47,115 bases of DNA from an uncultured Gammaproteobacteria bacterium (GCA_913047325.1 CAJWTP010000006.1:1-47115), one strand, 5' to 3'; numbered from the stretch's first letter, positions 9,994-19,183 are shown. Notes: generated by a model from the sequence alone, not told the origin. Made by a program: numbers and translations.

Positions 9994-10142
9994 ATTGAAT
10001 ACCTTTGGCTAAATAAAAAAGTGATGAAAAATCATCTTACCTTTTAATAGGTCTAACTCCCAATTAGATTTTATATATTGAGTTGAGAATAACTAAATAA
10101 ATATATAAAAACAAACTGTATTGTACCTAACAAGAAGCCATT

Positions 10143-10169
10143 GCTGGTGGCAGGAGACTGGCCACCAGC
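10143..10169. repeat. GC-rich hairpin in dctP-dctQ spacer
   Basis: Arms GCTGGTGGC (10143-10151) and GCCACCAGC (10161-10169) are perfect inverted repeats of 9 bp around a 9-base loop. It lies beyond the dctP terminator in the direction of dctQ. No U-run follows on either strand, so it is more likely to stabilise the 5' end of the processed dctQM mRNA than to stop transcription. It is much richer in GC than the surroundings. Confidence 0.5.
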
Positions 10170-10185
10170 TAAAGCCCCATCAAAC

Positions 10186-10226
10186 TTAAAAAAAAAGTTG
10201 CCAACAGTATTAACTGTTGGCAACTT
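10186..10226 (-). terminator. Intrinsic terminator/attenuator after dctP
   Basis: Read on the minus strand, a perfect 13-bp stem (AAGTTGCCAACAG and CTGTTGGCAACTT, loop of six bases) is followed by an unbroken run of nine T residues. It begins 25 bp after the dctP stop codon, before dctQM. This is a textbook Rho-independent terminator. Partial read-through would explain high binding-protein and low permease expression, a common design for such importers. Confidence 0.85.
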
Positions 10227-10251
10227 AGTTTACAAATATAGCGATGAATCT

Positions 10252-11349
10252 TTACTTCAGAGTATCAGCAAACGCTTTACCTAGCTTAGCATTTGATGCT
10301 TGCGAACCAGCCCAGAAAGGCACCGCAATCTTAGCAAAATCTTTCTGAGATTGCCAAACTTCTGCAAAGAAGGCGTTGTCTGCAGCATTCTTTTCAAGCG
10401 TATCCTTCGCAGCGTTCATGTAAGCAGGGAAGTAATCAGCTGGAGTATCCATCAGCTGTACACCCCAATTCTCTGTCAAGTCTTTCAAAGCTAAACCGTT
10501 TTGGTAGATACGGTTAGACATTGAACGAATCAATGAAGCGTCTGCAGCAATATTTATTGCAGCTTGGTCAGTCTCAGAAAGGCTATCCCAAACGTCGCCA
10601 TTGATATACATGTCAGCATTCACAACAACTTGGTGAAGTCCTTGCAAGTAGTAGTACTTAAGAACCTTCTGGAAACCAAAGTCTCTGTCTGGTTGAGGGC
10701 AGCACCACTCTGCTGCATCAATAACACCTTTCTCAAGTGCAGGCAGAATATCTCCACCACCCATAGCTACTGAAGCGACACCAATGTCTTTGTAGGTTTG
10801 ACCTGGAATTCCAGGAGGTGTACGGAATCTTAGCTTACGGAAGTCATCCATATTATTGATTGGTTCTTTAAACCAACCAAGCGCTTCCGGTCCAACAGGT
10901 TGCAACATAAGGCCATGAATATTCATGCCCATTTCATCCCATAGTTGATCATAAAGCTCTTTACCACCAGCACTATGGAACCAAGAAACCCATGCGATAT
11001 TATCAATACCGACACCAGCACCTGCAACAGGAGAACCAAACAACATCGCTGCTGGATGCTTGCCAGACCAGTAATGCGTCCATGCAAATCCACCATCAAG
11101 CAAACCTGCGTCTACTGCATCTAAAACATCATTATTAGGCACAACAGAACCGCCAGGTACAATCTCCATCAACACTCTACCATCAGTCAACGTCGCAACA
11201 TTAGCTGCAAATTCTTTAAGCATCACAACTTCACTGGTGCTGCTTCCTATAACAGATTGTATTTTCATTTTTGTAACTGCCATTGCGCTAGAACTAAAGC
11301 TGAAAGCTAGTAGCGCAGTGAGCATCAAAACATATTTATTTTTTAACAT
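10252..11349 (-). CDS. dctP: TRAP transporter periplasmic binding protein (DctP, TakP-like)
   Basis: The 365 residues start with a signal peptide (MLKNKYVLMLTALLAFSFSSSAMAV, cleavage near residue 24). The core matches the larger DctP class that includes the 2-oxoacid binder TakP. RKLRFRTPPGIPGQTYKDIG (about 150-170) carries the arginine expected to bind the anion. GGGDILPALEKGVIDAAEWCCP (about 177-198) and FGFQKVLKYYYLQGLHQ follow. A sulfonate such as DHPS would suit the anion site and the gene context; lactate or pyruvate is the alternative. It is divergent from the GMC oxidoreductase and has an AAGGAGAGATTATATG start context. Confidence 0.9.
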   Translation of the reverse strand: MLKNKYVLMLTALLAFSFSSSAMAVTKMKIQSVIGSSTSEVVMLKEFAANVATLTDGRVLMEIVPGGSVVPNNDVLDAVDAGLLDGGFAWTHYWSGKHPAAMLFGSPVAGAGVGIDNIAWVSWFHSAGGKELYDQLWDEMGMNIHGLMLQPVGPEALGWFKEPINNMDDFRKLRFRTPPGIPGQTYKDIGVASVAMGGGDILPALEKGVIDAAEWCCPQPDRDFGFQKVLKYYYLQGLHQVVVNADMYINGDVWDSLSETDQAAINIAADASLIRSMSNRIYQNGLALKDLTENWGVQLMDTPADYFPAYMNAAKDTLEKNAADNAFFAEVWQSQKDFAKIAVPFWAGSQASNAKLGKAFADTLK

Positions 11350-11550
11350 ATAATCTCTCCTTCGAAATATTTAAAAAACTTATTAGACTTAACTTTAGGT
11401 AGTATTTCTAAACCTATCTAAACAATAAATCATTTGGTAGTATACATTAATTAATATATATGTATTCATATATTTGAAAAAAAATAGTGAGTCAAAATTA
11501 ATCGCTATATAATCTAGCAGTATAACTAAAGACACTAGACCGATCAATCT
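11350..11550. promoter_or_regulatory. Divergent promoter region, dctP / GMC oxidoreductase
   Basis: The 201-bp A+T-rich spacer holds two overlapping inverted repeats. ATACAT (11442-11447) pairs with ATGTAT (11460-11465), and ATATATG (11456-11462) pairs with CATATAT (11467-11473) around TATT. A GTATAC hexamer lies at 11440-11445. The suyA promoter region has a similar CATATATATG palindrome and GTATAC, which could mean one shared regulator. Base composition makes such motifs common, so this is tentative. Promoter boxes could not be fixed. Confidence 0.4.
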
Positions 11551-13164
11551 ATGAACAAGGAATATGACTATATCATTATCGGCGCTGGCTCTGCTGGTTG
11601 TTTGTTAGCCAACAGACTATCCGCCGACCCAAAGATTAATGTTTTGCTACTTGAAGCAGGAGGCAAAGATAATAATTTATGGCTCCATATACCAGTCGGC
11701 TATTTCAACACCATGAATAACCCTAAGTTTGACTGGATGTATAGATTAGAGAAAGATAAAGGTGTCAATAACAGGCGCATTGATTGGCCTAGAGGGAAGG
11801 TGCTTGGTGGCTCAAGCGCCCTAAACGGTCTACTATATATAAGAGGAGACCGTCATGATTACGATCGATGGCAAGAGTTAGGCAATAAAGACTGGGGTTA
11901 TGGTGACATATTGCCTTACTTCACAAAATCAGAATGCCAAGAGAATGGCAAAAGTAAATATCATGGCGTTGATGGCGAACTTAAAGTATCAAACCTTAGG
12001 TTGAAACGAAAAATAGCTGAATATTTTATCCAGGGTTCACAAGAAATAGGCATACCCTATAACCCAGATTGCAATGGCGAGCATCAAGAAGGGGTTGGAT
12101 ATTTTCAACAAACCTCATTCAAAGGATTTAGAAGGAGTTCGTATAGGTCTTTTCTGAGAAAAAAAATTAGGAATAGAAAAAACCTAACAATAATTAGCGG
12201 ATGCCAAGTTAGCAAACTAATTTTTTCTGAGAAAAAAGCGATTGGTGTGAAGTGTATTCAAAATAAACAAGAAAAAGAATACTACTCTAATGGCGAAGTA
12301 ATTTTGTCTTCTGGTTCTATTGGTTCTCCGCATATACTCCAACTTTCAGGAATAGGTGACGGGGAATCACTAAAAAAACTTGGCATTGAAGTTATTCACG
12401 ATAATCCGGCTGTAGGAAAAAATCTTCAAGACCATCTGCAGATCAGGTTGGTATTTAAAACGAATACTAGAACCCTCAATGATGAGCTTAATAGGTGGTG
12501 GAAAAAGGCCTTAATTGGATTGCAATATATCTTATTTAGAACTGGCCCTTTAACATTGAGCGCCAGCCAGGTCTATGTTTTCACTAATACAAGTCAAGAT
12601 GGATCTAGGCCAAATATACAATTTCATATGCAGCCACTAAGTGCGGATAAGCCTGGCGATGGTGTCCACCCATTTTCTGCATTTACAATGTCAGTCTGCA
12701 CTCTACGTCCCGAGAGTCGTGGCGAAGTAAGAATCAACTCCTCTGACCCTCTCCAGCCTCCAACGATTATTCCAAACTATTTGTCTACCGAGAATGATCA
12801 GAAAATTGCAGTTGAATCAGTCAAGGTGGCAAGAAAAATTGCCCAATCTTCAACATTAAAAAAATATATTACCGATGAATACATTCCTGGAGATTCTTAT
12901 ACTAGCGATAGTGAGCTCCTTGAAGCGGCAAAGAATAACAGCCAAAGCATATACCATCCAGTAGGAACCTGTAAAATGGGCAATGATGCAAGTAGTGTAG
13001 TTGATGACCAACTAAGAGTACGAGGTGTCTCAGGTCTGAGAGTTGTTGACGCTTCAATTATGCCAGAGCTTGTTTCAGGCAATACAAATGCACCAACAAT
13101 GATGATTGCAGAAAAGGCTGCAGATATGATACTTAGAAAAAAAACTAAAATTAATCAACCTTAA
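11551..13164 (+). CDS. GMC-family FAD oxidoreductase (choline dehydrogenase-like)
   Basis: The 537 residues show the full GMC fold. The FAD motif is DYIIIGAGSAGCLLANRLSAD with an LLLEAGG end (about residues 5-38). Signature 1 is in WPRGKVLGGSSALNGLLYIRGDRHDYDRW (about 79-107) and signature 2 is GSIGSPHILQLSGIG (about 255-269). The catalytic His/Asn region is YHPVGTCKMG plus SGNTNAPTMMIAEKAAD near the C-terminus. GMC enzymes oxidise alcohols to aldehydes. It looks like BetA, but no betaine aldehyde dehydrogenase or BetI is beside it, so choline is not supported. Divergence from dctP raises the possibility that it oxidises an imported polyol or sulfonated alcohol. Substrate open. Confidence 0.9.
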   Translation: MNKEYDYIIIGAGSAGCLLANRLSADPKINVLLLEAGGKDNNLWLHIPVGYFNTMNNPKFDWMYRLEKDKGVNNRRIDWPRGKVLGGSSALNGLLYIRGDRHDYDRWQELGNKDWGYGDILPYFTKSECQENGKSKYHGVDGELKVSNLRLKRKIAEYFIQGSQEIGIPYNPDCNGEHQEGVGYFQQTSFKGFRRSSYRSFLRKKIRNRKNLTIISGCQVSKLIFSEKKAIGVKCIQNKQEKEYYSNGEVILSSGSIGSPHILQLSGIGDGESLKKLGIEVIHDNPAVGKNLQDHLQIRLVFKTNTRTLNDELNRWWKKALIGLQYILFRTGPLTLSASQVYVFTNTSQDGSRPNIQFHMQPLSADKPGDGVHPFSAFTMSVCTLRPESRGEVRINSSDPLQPPTIIPNYLSTENDQKIAVESVKVARKIAQSSTLKKYITDEYIPGDSYTSDSELLEAAKNNSQSIYHPVGTCKMGNDASSVVDDQLRVRGVSGLRVVDASIMPELVSGNTNAPTMMIAEKAADMILRKKTKINQP

Positions 13165-13233
13165 CTAGTGTATAAATAATTGTAGGCTAGGTCATTGTAT
13201 CGTTTCGTATTTACTTTATTAAGGGAAAATAAT

Positions 13234-14325
13234 ATGTCATCTGCTCTATCTCAATTCCGTCAAAGCCCACTTTTCAAGCCCGCAATAATTGTTCCAACAA
13301 TAATAATGTTGATTTTTTCATTTTTCAACCTTACAGCGCCTACTGATCCTGTAAGAATAGCCTCAAGTTTCAATCTGGGTATAGTTAATCAGGATGAAGG
13401 ATTAACCTTTCCACCATTAAACTTAGCCTCAAAAGCGATGGAGGGAATGGCTGGCAATTTGCCATTCAGTGTAACTAAGTTTGAGGACCAGAATATTGCG
13501 CGATCGGCACTTGAAGATGGCCAAGTTGCGGCAGTGCTAATTTTCCCCACTGACTTTTCAAAACTCGCAGTTGGAGACCAGAACTTTGCAATTGAGATTT
13601 TAAATACACAACATTTAACGGTTGCCGAAACACAGATGGCCTCGCAATTACCAATGCTTGTTCAGACGTCGCTATCCGCAGCTGTGGCTGGCTTGAGACT
13701 TGCAATGTCTCAGGGTCAAATGCCAAGTCTTGAGTTAACTGTTACTTCAGATGTTGAAACATTGCATAGCGCTCAAAGCGTAGCAACCCTGCCGGCTCCA
13801 TTTGTAATGACATTTACAAGTTGGCTTGCAGCAATGGTAGGAACAATACTTTTATTTCTTGCATCCCAAGAAATGGCTCTTAAAGAACGAGCATATGTTC
13901 GTACTGTTGTTCCATTAATGACTATGGGATTGGCGAGTTTTGTTTTAGCCCTTGTTGTTGCAACAGCAACCTCACAATGGTCGCAACTTATACTGATATG
14001 GTTGAATGTCTGGTTTATTTCACTTTGTCTTGCATGGTTTTTTATCGGAATATTTGAGATAGTTGGTCTTTGGGCACTTATAATTATTCTCCCAACAGTC
14101 TTTTACCAGTCCGCCATAGGAGGCGCCATGGCACCCTTAGTTGCCGCTCCTGAATGGTTGCAGTGGTTCGGAGATCTGATTCCGTTTGATAAGATAGGTG
14201 CAGTATATAGAGGAGTTATGTACAAAGCAGAGGCAAGTTTACCTCTTAGTTGGCTTGGCGGCGGAGTATTTATCGGGCTTGGACTAATCTGGGGACGCAC
14301 ACTCTTTAAACATAATAAAACCTGA
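13234..14325 (+). CDS. ABC-2/YhgE-Pip-like membrane protein
   Basis: I place the start at ATG 13234 (363 residues), because AAGGG lies 9 bases upstream; the ORF-track start at 13195 has no such site. One N-terminal membrane helix (PAIIVPTIIMLIFSFFNL) is followed by an extracytoplasmic domain of about 150 residues. That domain contains the typical YhgE/ABC-2 pattern GIVNQDEG ... EDGQVAAVLIFPTDFS. About five C-terminal membrane segments follow. Relatives are export permeases that normally need an ATPase or a DrrA-like partner, but none is next to this gene. It follows the GMC gene by 69 bp. Function unknown; export of small molecules or cell-envelope material is only a family guess. Confidence 0.65.
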   Translation: MSSALSQFRQSPLFKPAIIVPTIIMLIFSFFNLTAPTDPVRIASSFNLGIVNQDEGLTFPPLNLASKAMEGMAGNLPFSVTKFEDQNIARSALEDGQVAAVLIFPTDFSKLAVGDQNFAIEILNTQHLTVAETQMASQLPMLVQTSLSAAVAGLRLAMSQGQMPSLELTVTSDVETLHSAQSVATLPAPFVMTFTSWLAAMVGTILLFLASQEMALKERAYVRTVVPLMTMGLASFVLALVVATATSQWSQLILIWLNVWFISLCLAWFFIGIFEIVGLWALIIILPTVFYQSAIGGAMAPLVAAPEWLQWFGDLIPFDKIGAVYRGVMYKAEASLPLSWLGGGVFIGLGLIWGRTLFKHNKT

Positions 14326-14475
14326 ACTCTCTCTTTATACCTCTACTTATATTAAACAAGAGGCAGCATAACTAAATCTAATGACTTGTTAATAACAATT
14401 AATATAATTGCAAAATCTTATAAACCCTTATAACCTTTTTTTAATCAACCATAATGGCATGTTAAAGATAAAAAT

Positions 14476-15186
14476 ATGCGTATTTGTATATTAACACCGG
14501 GCGATCCCATCAAGAAAAGCCACAGGTCCTCGTCCGAACGTTTTATTGATTTGCTCGCACCTCAATTATCTAAAGCAGAATGGGTTACCATACATTGCCT
14601 AGAGGATGAATTACCTCTTGATGTAAAGGAATTTGATGCATATTTAATTACGGGTGGGAAATATTCAGTATTTGAAGACCTTGACTGGCAACATAGCTTA
14701 TTTGACTTAATCCGAAAGGTCTACCAAAACAACATTCCAATCGTGGGCATATGTTATGGCCACCAAGCTCTAGCTCATGCACTAGGTGGTCAGGTTGAAA
14801 GATTTGATAATGGTTGGGGGGCAGGCGTAACTACCGTAAATATCATCAATCAACCTGACTGGTTAGAACCGCTGGTTGAAAAAGTATATTTACTAGCAAT
14901 GCATCAGGATCAGGTAACTAAAATGCCGGCTAATGCAACCCGTTTTCTGGATAATCACTTTTGCCATATTTCTGGTTTTTATATTGAAGATAGAGTTTTG
15001 GCTATCCAACAGCATCCAGAATTTACACCAGAACTCTGTAGGGATTTGATTCTTAGGCGTAAAGAGCGCATAGGTGAACAGTACGAGTCCGCACTCCAGT
15101 CTCTGGAAATTGAGCATCAAGGAGATTTTGTTGGTCAGTGGATGGTCAACTTTATCCGTCAACGTGAACAAGCGCAATCAGTCTGA
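14476..15186 (+). CDS. Class I glutamine amidotransferase-like protein
   Basis: The 236 residues match stand-alone class I glutamine amidotransferase domains like those related to GuaA-type GATase. YLITGGKYSVFEDLDW (about 55-70) forms the oxyanion region. The nucleophile cysteine lies in PIVGICYGHQALAHALGG (about 90-107), and the catalytic His-x-Glu is in AIQQHPEFT (about 178-186). Such proteins release ammonia from glutamine or cleave gamma-glutamyl bonds. No synthase partner is beside it. It converges on the LysR gene and sits near an N-formylglutamate amidohydrolase-like gene, which would fit amide or gamma-glutamyl compound breakdown. That link is inference. Confidence 0.85.
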   Translation: MRICILTPGDPIKKSHRSSSERFIDLLAPQLSKAEWVTIHCLEDELPLDVKEFDAYLITGGKYSVFEDLDWQHSLFDLIRKVYQNNIPIVGICYGHQALAHALGGQVERFDNGWGAGVTTVNIINQPDWLEPLVEKVYLLAMHQDQVTKMPANATRFLDNHFCHISGFYIEDRVLAIQQHPEFTPELCRDLILRRKERIGEQYESALQSLEIEHQGDFVGQWMVNFIRQREQAQSV

Positions 15187-15211
15187 ACTTTAATTATCAA
15201 ATAATTATAAT

Positions 15212-16186
15212 TCATCCAGCCATTTCAGCACTAGGGCTCAACTCTATATCAATACCAAGCTTTTTTGTTGTTTCTGATAAGGACTCTTGAAAGCTAGCCA
15301 AAAACAGATTTTCCGTTGTAGATTGATTTAACCATGGTGGCATTGAAAGATAAAAGTCAGTTTGATGGTTGAACTCATCGACATAGCGCCAAGTTAAATT
15401 ATCATTGTGCTGACAAACCAGCTCGGCAATCAACACATTATTAATCGAAAGAGCGTTAAGCTCGGGAATCATGGACATTGATAAAGTAGAGAATGGCGAC
15501 TCTAAAACTTTTTGATATCTAATTTTGTGCTTATATAGGAGAGATCTGTGGCTTTCATATGATGGGTCAGTTCTAGAAGCCATTATCATTTTTTCATTAT
15601 CAATATCATCAACCGACAAGGTTGACTTAGATGACAAGGAATGATTGCTTGGCATCACGCATACCTCTCTTGCGGAAAGTAGTCTCTTTGAAATAATATT
15701 GGCATGGTCAATCTGTCTGGTACTCAGAGTTAAATCAACATTGCCTCTTCTAATAGCTCGACCCATATTGGCTATTGGCAAAGAATTAACATAGAACAAC
15801 ATGTCTGGCTTGCTTTTGTGTATATGAGAAATAACTCTAGGCAATATTTCATTAACAACAGACAGGCTTGCTGAAAACCTTAACGGATTTAGGGTTAGTT
15901 CATTGGATCGACCAAAGTTAAGCTGCATTTGAATTTTATCAAGCTGTGTCAGCAACTGCTCAACGTCATCTCTTAAGCTGGTAGCTCTATCAGTGGGAGA
16001 AATTAAGCCATTACGACGAACAAATAGTGGGACACCTACAGCGTCTTCTAGCTTCTTAATTAATTGACTAACAGCAGGTTGAGAAACACCCAACTTTTTA
16101 GCCGCAGCAGAGACACTGCCGCAAGTAACAACTTCAGAAAAGGCCTCTATATACTTAAAACGGTTAATTTTTGGATTTTCATTCAT
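15212..16186 (-). CDS. LysR-type transcriptional regulator
   Basis: The 324 residues begin with a LysR winged helix-turn-helix (about residues 9-70): FKYIEAFSEVVTCGSVSAAAKKLGVSQPAVSQLIKKLE, then VGVPLFVRRNG. A LysR substrate-binding domain of about 230 residues follows. It is divergent from the N-formylglutamate amidohydrolase-like gene with a 153-bp shared promoter region, the classic layout for a LysR protein and its target. It probably activates that gene and perhaps the dipeptide-type importer downstream. The inducer cannot be read from sequence. Confidence 0.93.
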   Translation of the reverse strand: MNENPKINRFKYIEAFSEVVTCGSVSAAAKKLGVSQPAVSQLIKKLEDAVGVPLFVRRNGLISPTDRATSLRDDVEQLLTQLDKIQMQLNFGRSNELTLNPLRFSASLSVVNEILPRVISHIHKSKPDMLFYVNSLPIANMGRAIRRGNVDLTLSTRQIDHANIISKRLLSAREVCVMPSNHSLSSKSTLSVDDIDNEKMIMASRTDPSYESHRSLLYKHKIRYQKVLESPFSTLSMSMIPELNALSINNVLIAELVCQHNDNLTWRYVDEFNHQTDFYLSMPPWLNQSTTENLFLASFQESLSETTKKLGIDIELSPSAEMAG

Positions 16187-16243
16187 AACGCTATTATTAA
16201 ACTTAGCTTTATAAAAGTAGATGTTACCTGTTTAACCTATAAC

Positions 16244-16258
16244 ACAATCTTATATTGT
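16244..16258. promoter_or_regulatory. Candidate LysR-type operator
   Basis: ACAAT-CTTAT-ATTGT is a 15-bp interrupted palindrome of the size and form often bound by LysR proteins. It lies in the middle of the spacer between the divergent lysR and amidohydrolase genes, 58 bp from the lysR start. A second small palindrome, GTAATCAATTAC, lies at 16289-16300. Either could be the binding site. Only position and symmetry support this. Confidence 0.35.
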
Positions 16259-16339
16259 CTAAATTAGGTTTTATAAGGTTGCAGGAATGTAATCAATTAC
16301 GTTAATCTGTTATATATTTCATATTAAAGTGTAACGATT

Positions 16340-17230
16340 GTGGCAAACATACAAGTCAATGGCCAGCCCATTCCAAGTGTCAGTGTTGAGGACAACATAC
16401 GCTCGAATGGCAAGCTAAGCGTTCCCCTATTGCTCAGCTTTCCTCATAGCGGCGAATCCTATCCGGACGACTTTGGAACCAACCCAGAGTTACCATTTGA
16501 GATTCTCGACTTCCCTAACGACAGATATGTCAATGAACTGTATGAATCTCGTGAAGAGTTAGGTCTTTTGTCTGTTCATGCAAACTTTCCGAGGACATAT
16601 ATTGACGTCAACCGTAACCAACACAATATAGATATAGATATGCTCACTGATGGGGAGGATTGGTATGGTCGTATTCATCCTAACGGCGCTAAAACCGGCA
16701 CAACACTGTTTTGGTCAAAAAGTAAGGAGGTGTTTGATATTTATGCACGGAAACTAAGCCATACAGAACTAAAAAGGCGACTCGCGCAGTGTTTTGTCCC
16801 TTATCACCAGTTAATGACTTACCATATCCAGCAAGCTTACCAAAAACATGGTAAGGCATTTATCCTTGATTGCCACTCGATGACTCAATTTGACGGTAGA
16901 CTTCGTGGTCGAAAACAAAGACCAGAAATAGATATAGGCGACCGTCTTGGTCAAAGCTGCAATACTGCCTTTACTGAATGTGTTGCTGATACCTTTAGCG
17001 CCTTAGGTTATGACGTAAAGACTAATGGACGCTTCCTTGGTGGTGAAATAGTGCTACATTACGGTTGGCCTGAAATTGATCAAAACATCTTGCAAATTGA
17101 AATTAGGCGAGACTTGTATATGGATGAAAAAAGCCGCAAAAAAAATCAACGCTTTGAAGAAGTGCAGCGCGATTGTGGGGCTGCTTTGGCTGAAGTCAAA
17201 GCATTTGTAAAACAATCAGTCAATTTATAA
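16340..17230 (+). CDS. N-formylglutamate amidohydrolase family protein
   Basis: The 296 residues match the N-formylglutamate amidohydrolase family (PF05013). Metal-site regions are visible: LLLSFPHSGESYPDDF (about residues 29-44), FPRTYIDVNRNQHNID, ILDCHSMTQFDGR (about 175-187) and TNGRFLGGEIVLHYGWPEIDQNILQIEIRRDLYMDE near the C-terminus. HutG-type members hydrolyse N-formylglutamate to glutamate and formate, but no hut genes are present. The family also includes enzymes that act on other N-formyl amino acids. The start codon is GTG at 16340. A dipeptide-type ABC importer follows 138 bp downstream, so imported N-acyl or N-formyl peptides are a reasonable substrate guess. Confidence 0.85.
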   Translation: MANIQVNGQPIPSVSVEDNIRSNGKLSVPLLLSFPHSGESYPDDFGTNPELPFEILDFPNDRYVNELYESREELGLLSVHANFPRTYIDVNRNQHNIDIDMLTDGEDWYGRIHPNGAKTGTTLFWSKSKEVFDIYARKLSHTELKRRLAQCFVPYHQLMTYHIQQAYQKHGKAFILDCHSMTQFDGRLRGRKQRPEIDIGDRLGQSCNTAFTECVADTFSALGYDVKTNGRFLGGEIVLHYGWPEIDQNILQIEIRRDLYMDEKSRKKNQRFEEVQRDCGAALAEVKAFVKQSVNL

Positions 17231-17368
17231 ACTTATAACCATAACTTATAACTAAAGAGTTTAAATTAATAACATTGCACTAACAATAAGGACTAATTAT
17301 TATTAGAATCAGAGAGATGTAAATTCTATTATAACTCTTACGTAATTTACAAAAGGAGAAGAAAAACC

Positions 17369-18970
17369 ATGAAACATATTAACTTTAAAACCGTCTGTTT
17401 TGTTGGGCTCTTCGCCAGCATGATGGGCTCTGTGTATGCAGATACATTGCGAATGGCGTATTCGGTCGCACCGAAAACGATAGATCCATATAAAAGCAGC
17501 GCCTCAGCAACCGCTTCATTAAATGAGCATCTTTATGAAGCTCTTGTTTCGCGTACCAATGAAAAACTGTTGGCTACATCTTACGGCTGGACAGATGATA
17601 CAACACTTGTAGTTAACCTAAGAAAAGGTGTCAAGTTCCATAATGGAGCTGACTTCACAGCTGAAGATGTTATTTATAGCTCATGTCGCATGATGTATAG
17701 AGTTGGCGGCAAGAAAAACATGCTCACAAGTGCGATGGGTCCAGTGACTGACGTGGTAGCGATTGATGACTATACCGTGGCCTTCAAAACTGTAGGTCTG
17801 TACCCAATACTCATTCAAAAACTTAAATCTTTATCTATTTTAGACAGTGGTGATGCCGATCTAGGGCCAACACTTAAGTTTGACAATACTGGTGACTGTG
17901 GCATAACACGTTACCCAACTAAAGATGAGTTTGCGACCGGTAAGTATGCAAACGGTACGGGCAAGTACAAATACGAGTCTTTCGAAAATACCGGCGATGC
18001 CGTCTTGGTACGTAATGATAATTATTGGGGTGAACCAGGCAACTGGGATCGCGTAGAAATGACTTCGGTAGCGAATTCTGGTGCACGAATGGCTGGACTA
18101 CTTGCTGGAGATTATGATTTGATTGAGAACCCTACTGGTGAAGATTTACTGGCTTTGGAAGGTAACTCTGCCTATAGTTACTCAACTATGCCTTCTTGGC
18201 GCACCATTTTCTTGATATTGGATGTAGGTAGTGATGTCGCACCAGGAGTGAGGGCTACCGATGGATCAAACCCACTAAAAGATATCAGAGTGAGACAAGC
18301 GCTTTCATTATCGATTGATAGAGATGCAATTGTAGATAAATTAATGGGTGGTAATGCAACCGTTGCTAGCCAGTTTGCACCAAGCTATCAAGATGGTGCG
18401 GATTCGTCAATGCCAGATATGGCTTACGATGCTGATAAGGCAAGGCAATTACTCGCTGAAGCGGGTTACGAACCTCATCATATTTCTATCGATCTCAGAA
18501 TGCCAACTGCTAAGTATCAAAATGGTACTCGAGTTGGTCAAGCTATTGCTCAATACTGGTCTCGTATCGGTATTAACGTAACTCTAGTAGCTGAGCCTTG
18601 GTCTGTATTTAGAAAGGGTCGTTCAGCTCGTGAGTTGGGTGTGTTTATGTACGGATGGGGTCATCCTCAAGGTCCTGCGCAGATGATTTCATATGCGTTT
18701 GGAACTAGGAATAAGGCTCTCAACCTAGGAGGCAGTAACTACTCTAACTATACTGATCCAGACTACGATGCCGCAATGGCAGCATGGGCAGTTGAAACGG
18801 ACGAAGCAAAGGCCTTTGAATATAATCAAGCGGCCATGCGTATAGCTGTTAGGGATTTACCAGGAATACCTCTATACTACCAGCATAGCATCTGGGCTCA
18901 CACAAGCGACATAAGCGTTATTGGTCGACCAGATGAGCGTACCTTTGCTGACATGGCGACTAAAAATTAG
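17369..18970 (+). CDS. Dipeptide/oligopeptide ABC transporter substrate-binding protein
   Basis: The 533 residues fit family 5 solute-binding proteins (SBP_bac_5, like DppA/OppA). There is a signal peptide (MKHINFKTVCFVGLFASMMGSVYAD, cleavage near 24). The early core carries LRKGVKFHNGADFTAEDVIYS (about 87-107), a family hallmark, and the second lobe has IRVRQALSLSIDRDAIVDKLMGG (about 305-327). It sits in the periplasm and delivers substrate to the permeases encoded next. The ribosome site AAGGAG is strong. A terminator-like hairpin follows before the permease gene. Substrate could be peptides, nickel or opine-like compounds; the amidohydrolase upstream suggests peptides or acylated amino acids. 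Confidence 0.92.
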   Translation: MKHINFKTVCFVGLFASMMGSVYADTLRMAYSVAPKTIDPYKSSASATASLNEHLYEALVSRTNEKLLATSYGWTDDTTLVVNLRKGVKFHNGADFTAEDVIYSSCRMMYRVGGKKNMLTSAMGPVTDVVAIDDYTVAFKTVGLYPILIQKLKSLSILDSGDADLGPTLKFDNTGDCGITRYPTKDEFATGKYANGTGKYKYESFENTGDAVLVRNDNYWGEPGNWDRVEMTSVANSGARMAGLLAGDYDLIENPTGEDLLALEGNSAYSYSTMPSWRTIFLILDVGSDVAPGVRATDGSNPLKDIRVRQALSLSIDRDAIVDKLMGGNATVASQFAPSYQDGADSSMPDMAYDADKARQLLAEAGYEPHHISIDLRMPTAKYQNGTRVGQAIAQYWSRIGINVTLVAEPWSVFRKGRSARELGVFMYGWGHPQGPAQMISYAFGTRNKALNLGGSNYSNYTDPDYDAAMAAWAVETDEAKAFEYNQAAMRIAVRDLPGIPLYYQHSIWAHTSDISVIGRPDERTFADMATKN

Positions 18971-18995
18971 AGACCTTTAGAAGTACACTAAATAG

Positions 18996-19040
18996 CCCCT
19001 CATGCAAGTAATCTGCTACACTTGTGTGAGGGGTTTTTTT
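18996..19040 (+). terminator. Intrinsic terminator/attenuator after binding-protein gene
   Basis: CCCCTCA pairs with TGAGGGG and CAAGT with ACTTG, separated by a TG/TG mismatch, around a loop of about ten bases. Seven T residues follow at once. It starts 25 bp after the stop of the binding-protein gene and 144 bp before the first permease start I accept. It should end most transcripts after the binding-protein gene. Confidence 0.85.
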
Positions 19041-19183
19041 ATGAACTTTTTGTATCTAAAGTTTAATATAAAAATTACAATTATCCTTTTGTAAGATTTA
19101 CGCATAATGGACTCCTCCACTCAGCCAGAGCGTTTTTGGAGCCTAATTATTATAAAAACCCCACAATTAGAGGCACACAATTC

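Noticed and set aside
11551-13164. Naming the GMC oxidoreductase betA
   Set aside because: The family match is good, but no betB, betI or choline transporter accompanies it, so choline as substrate is not supported.
14386-14410. Small inverted repeats TTGTTA-A-TAACAA and CAATT-AATAT-AATTG before the amidotransferase gene
   Set aside because: Arms of 5-6 A+T-rich bases are expected often at this composition, and no terminator T-run or promoter follows from them.
17230-17252. Direct repeat AACTTATAAC occurring twice, 13 bp apart, after the amidohydrolase gene
   Set aside because: It is short and A+T-rich, and the first copy abuts the stop codon; chance is a sufficient explanation.
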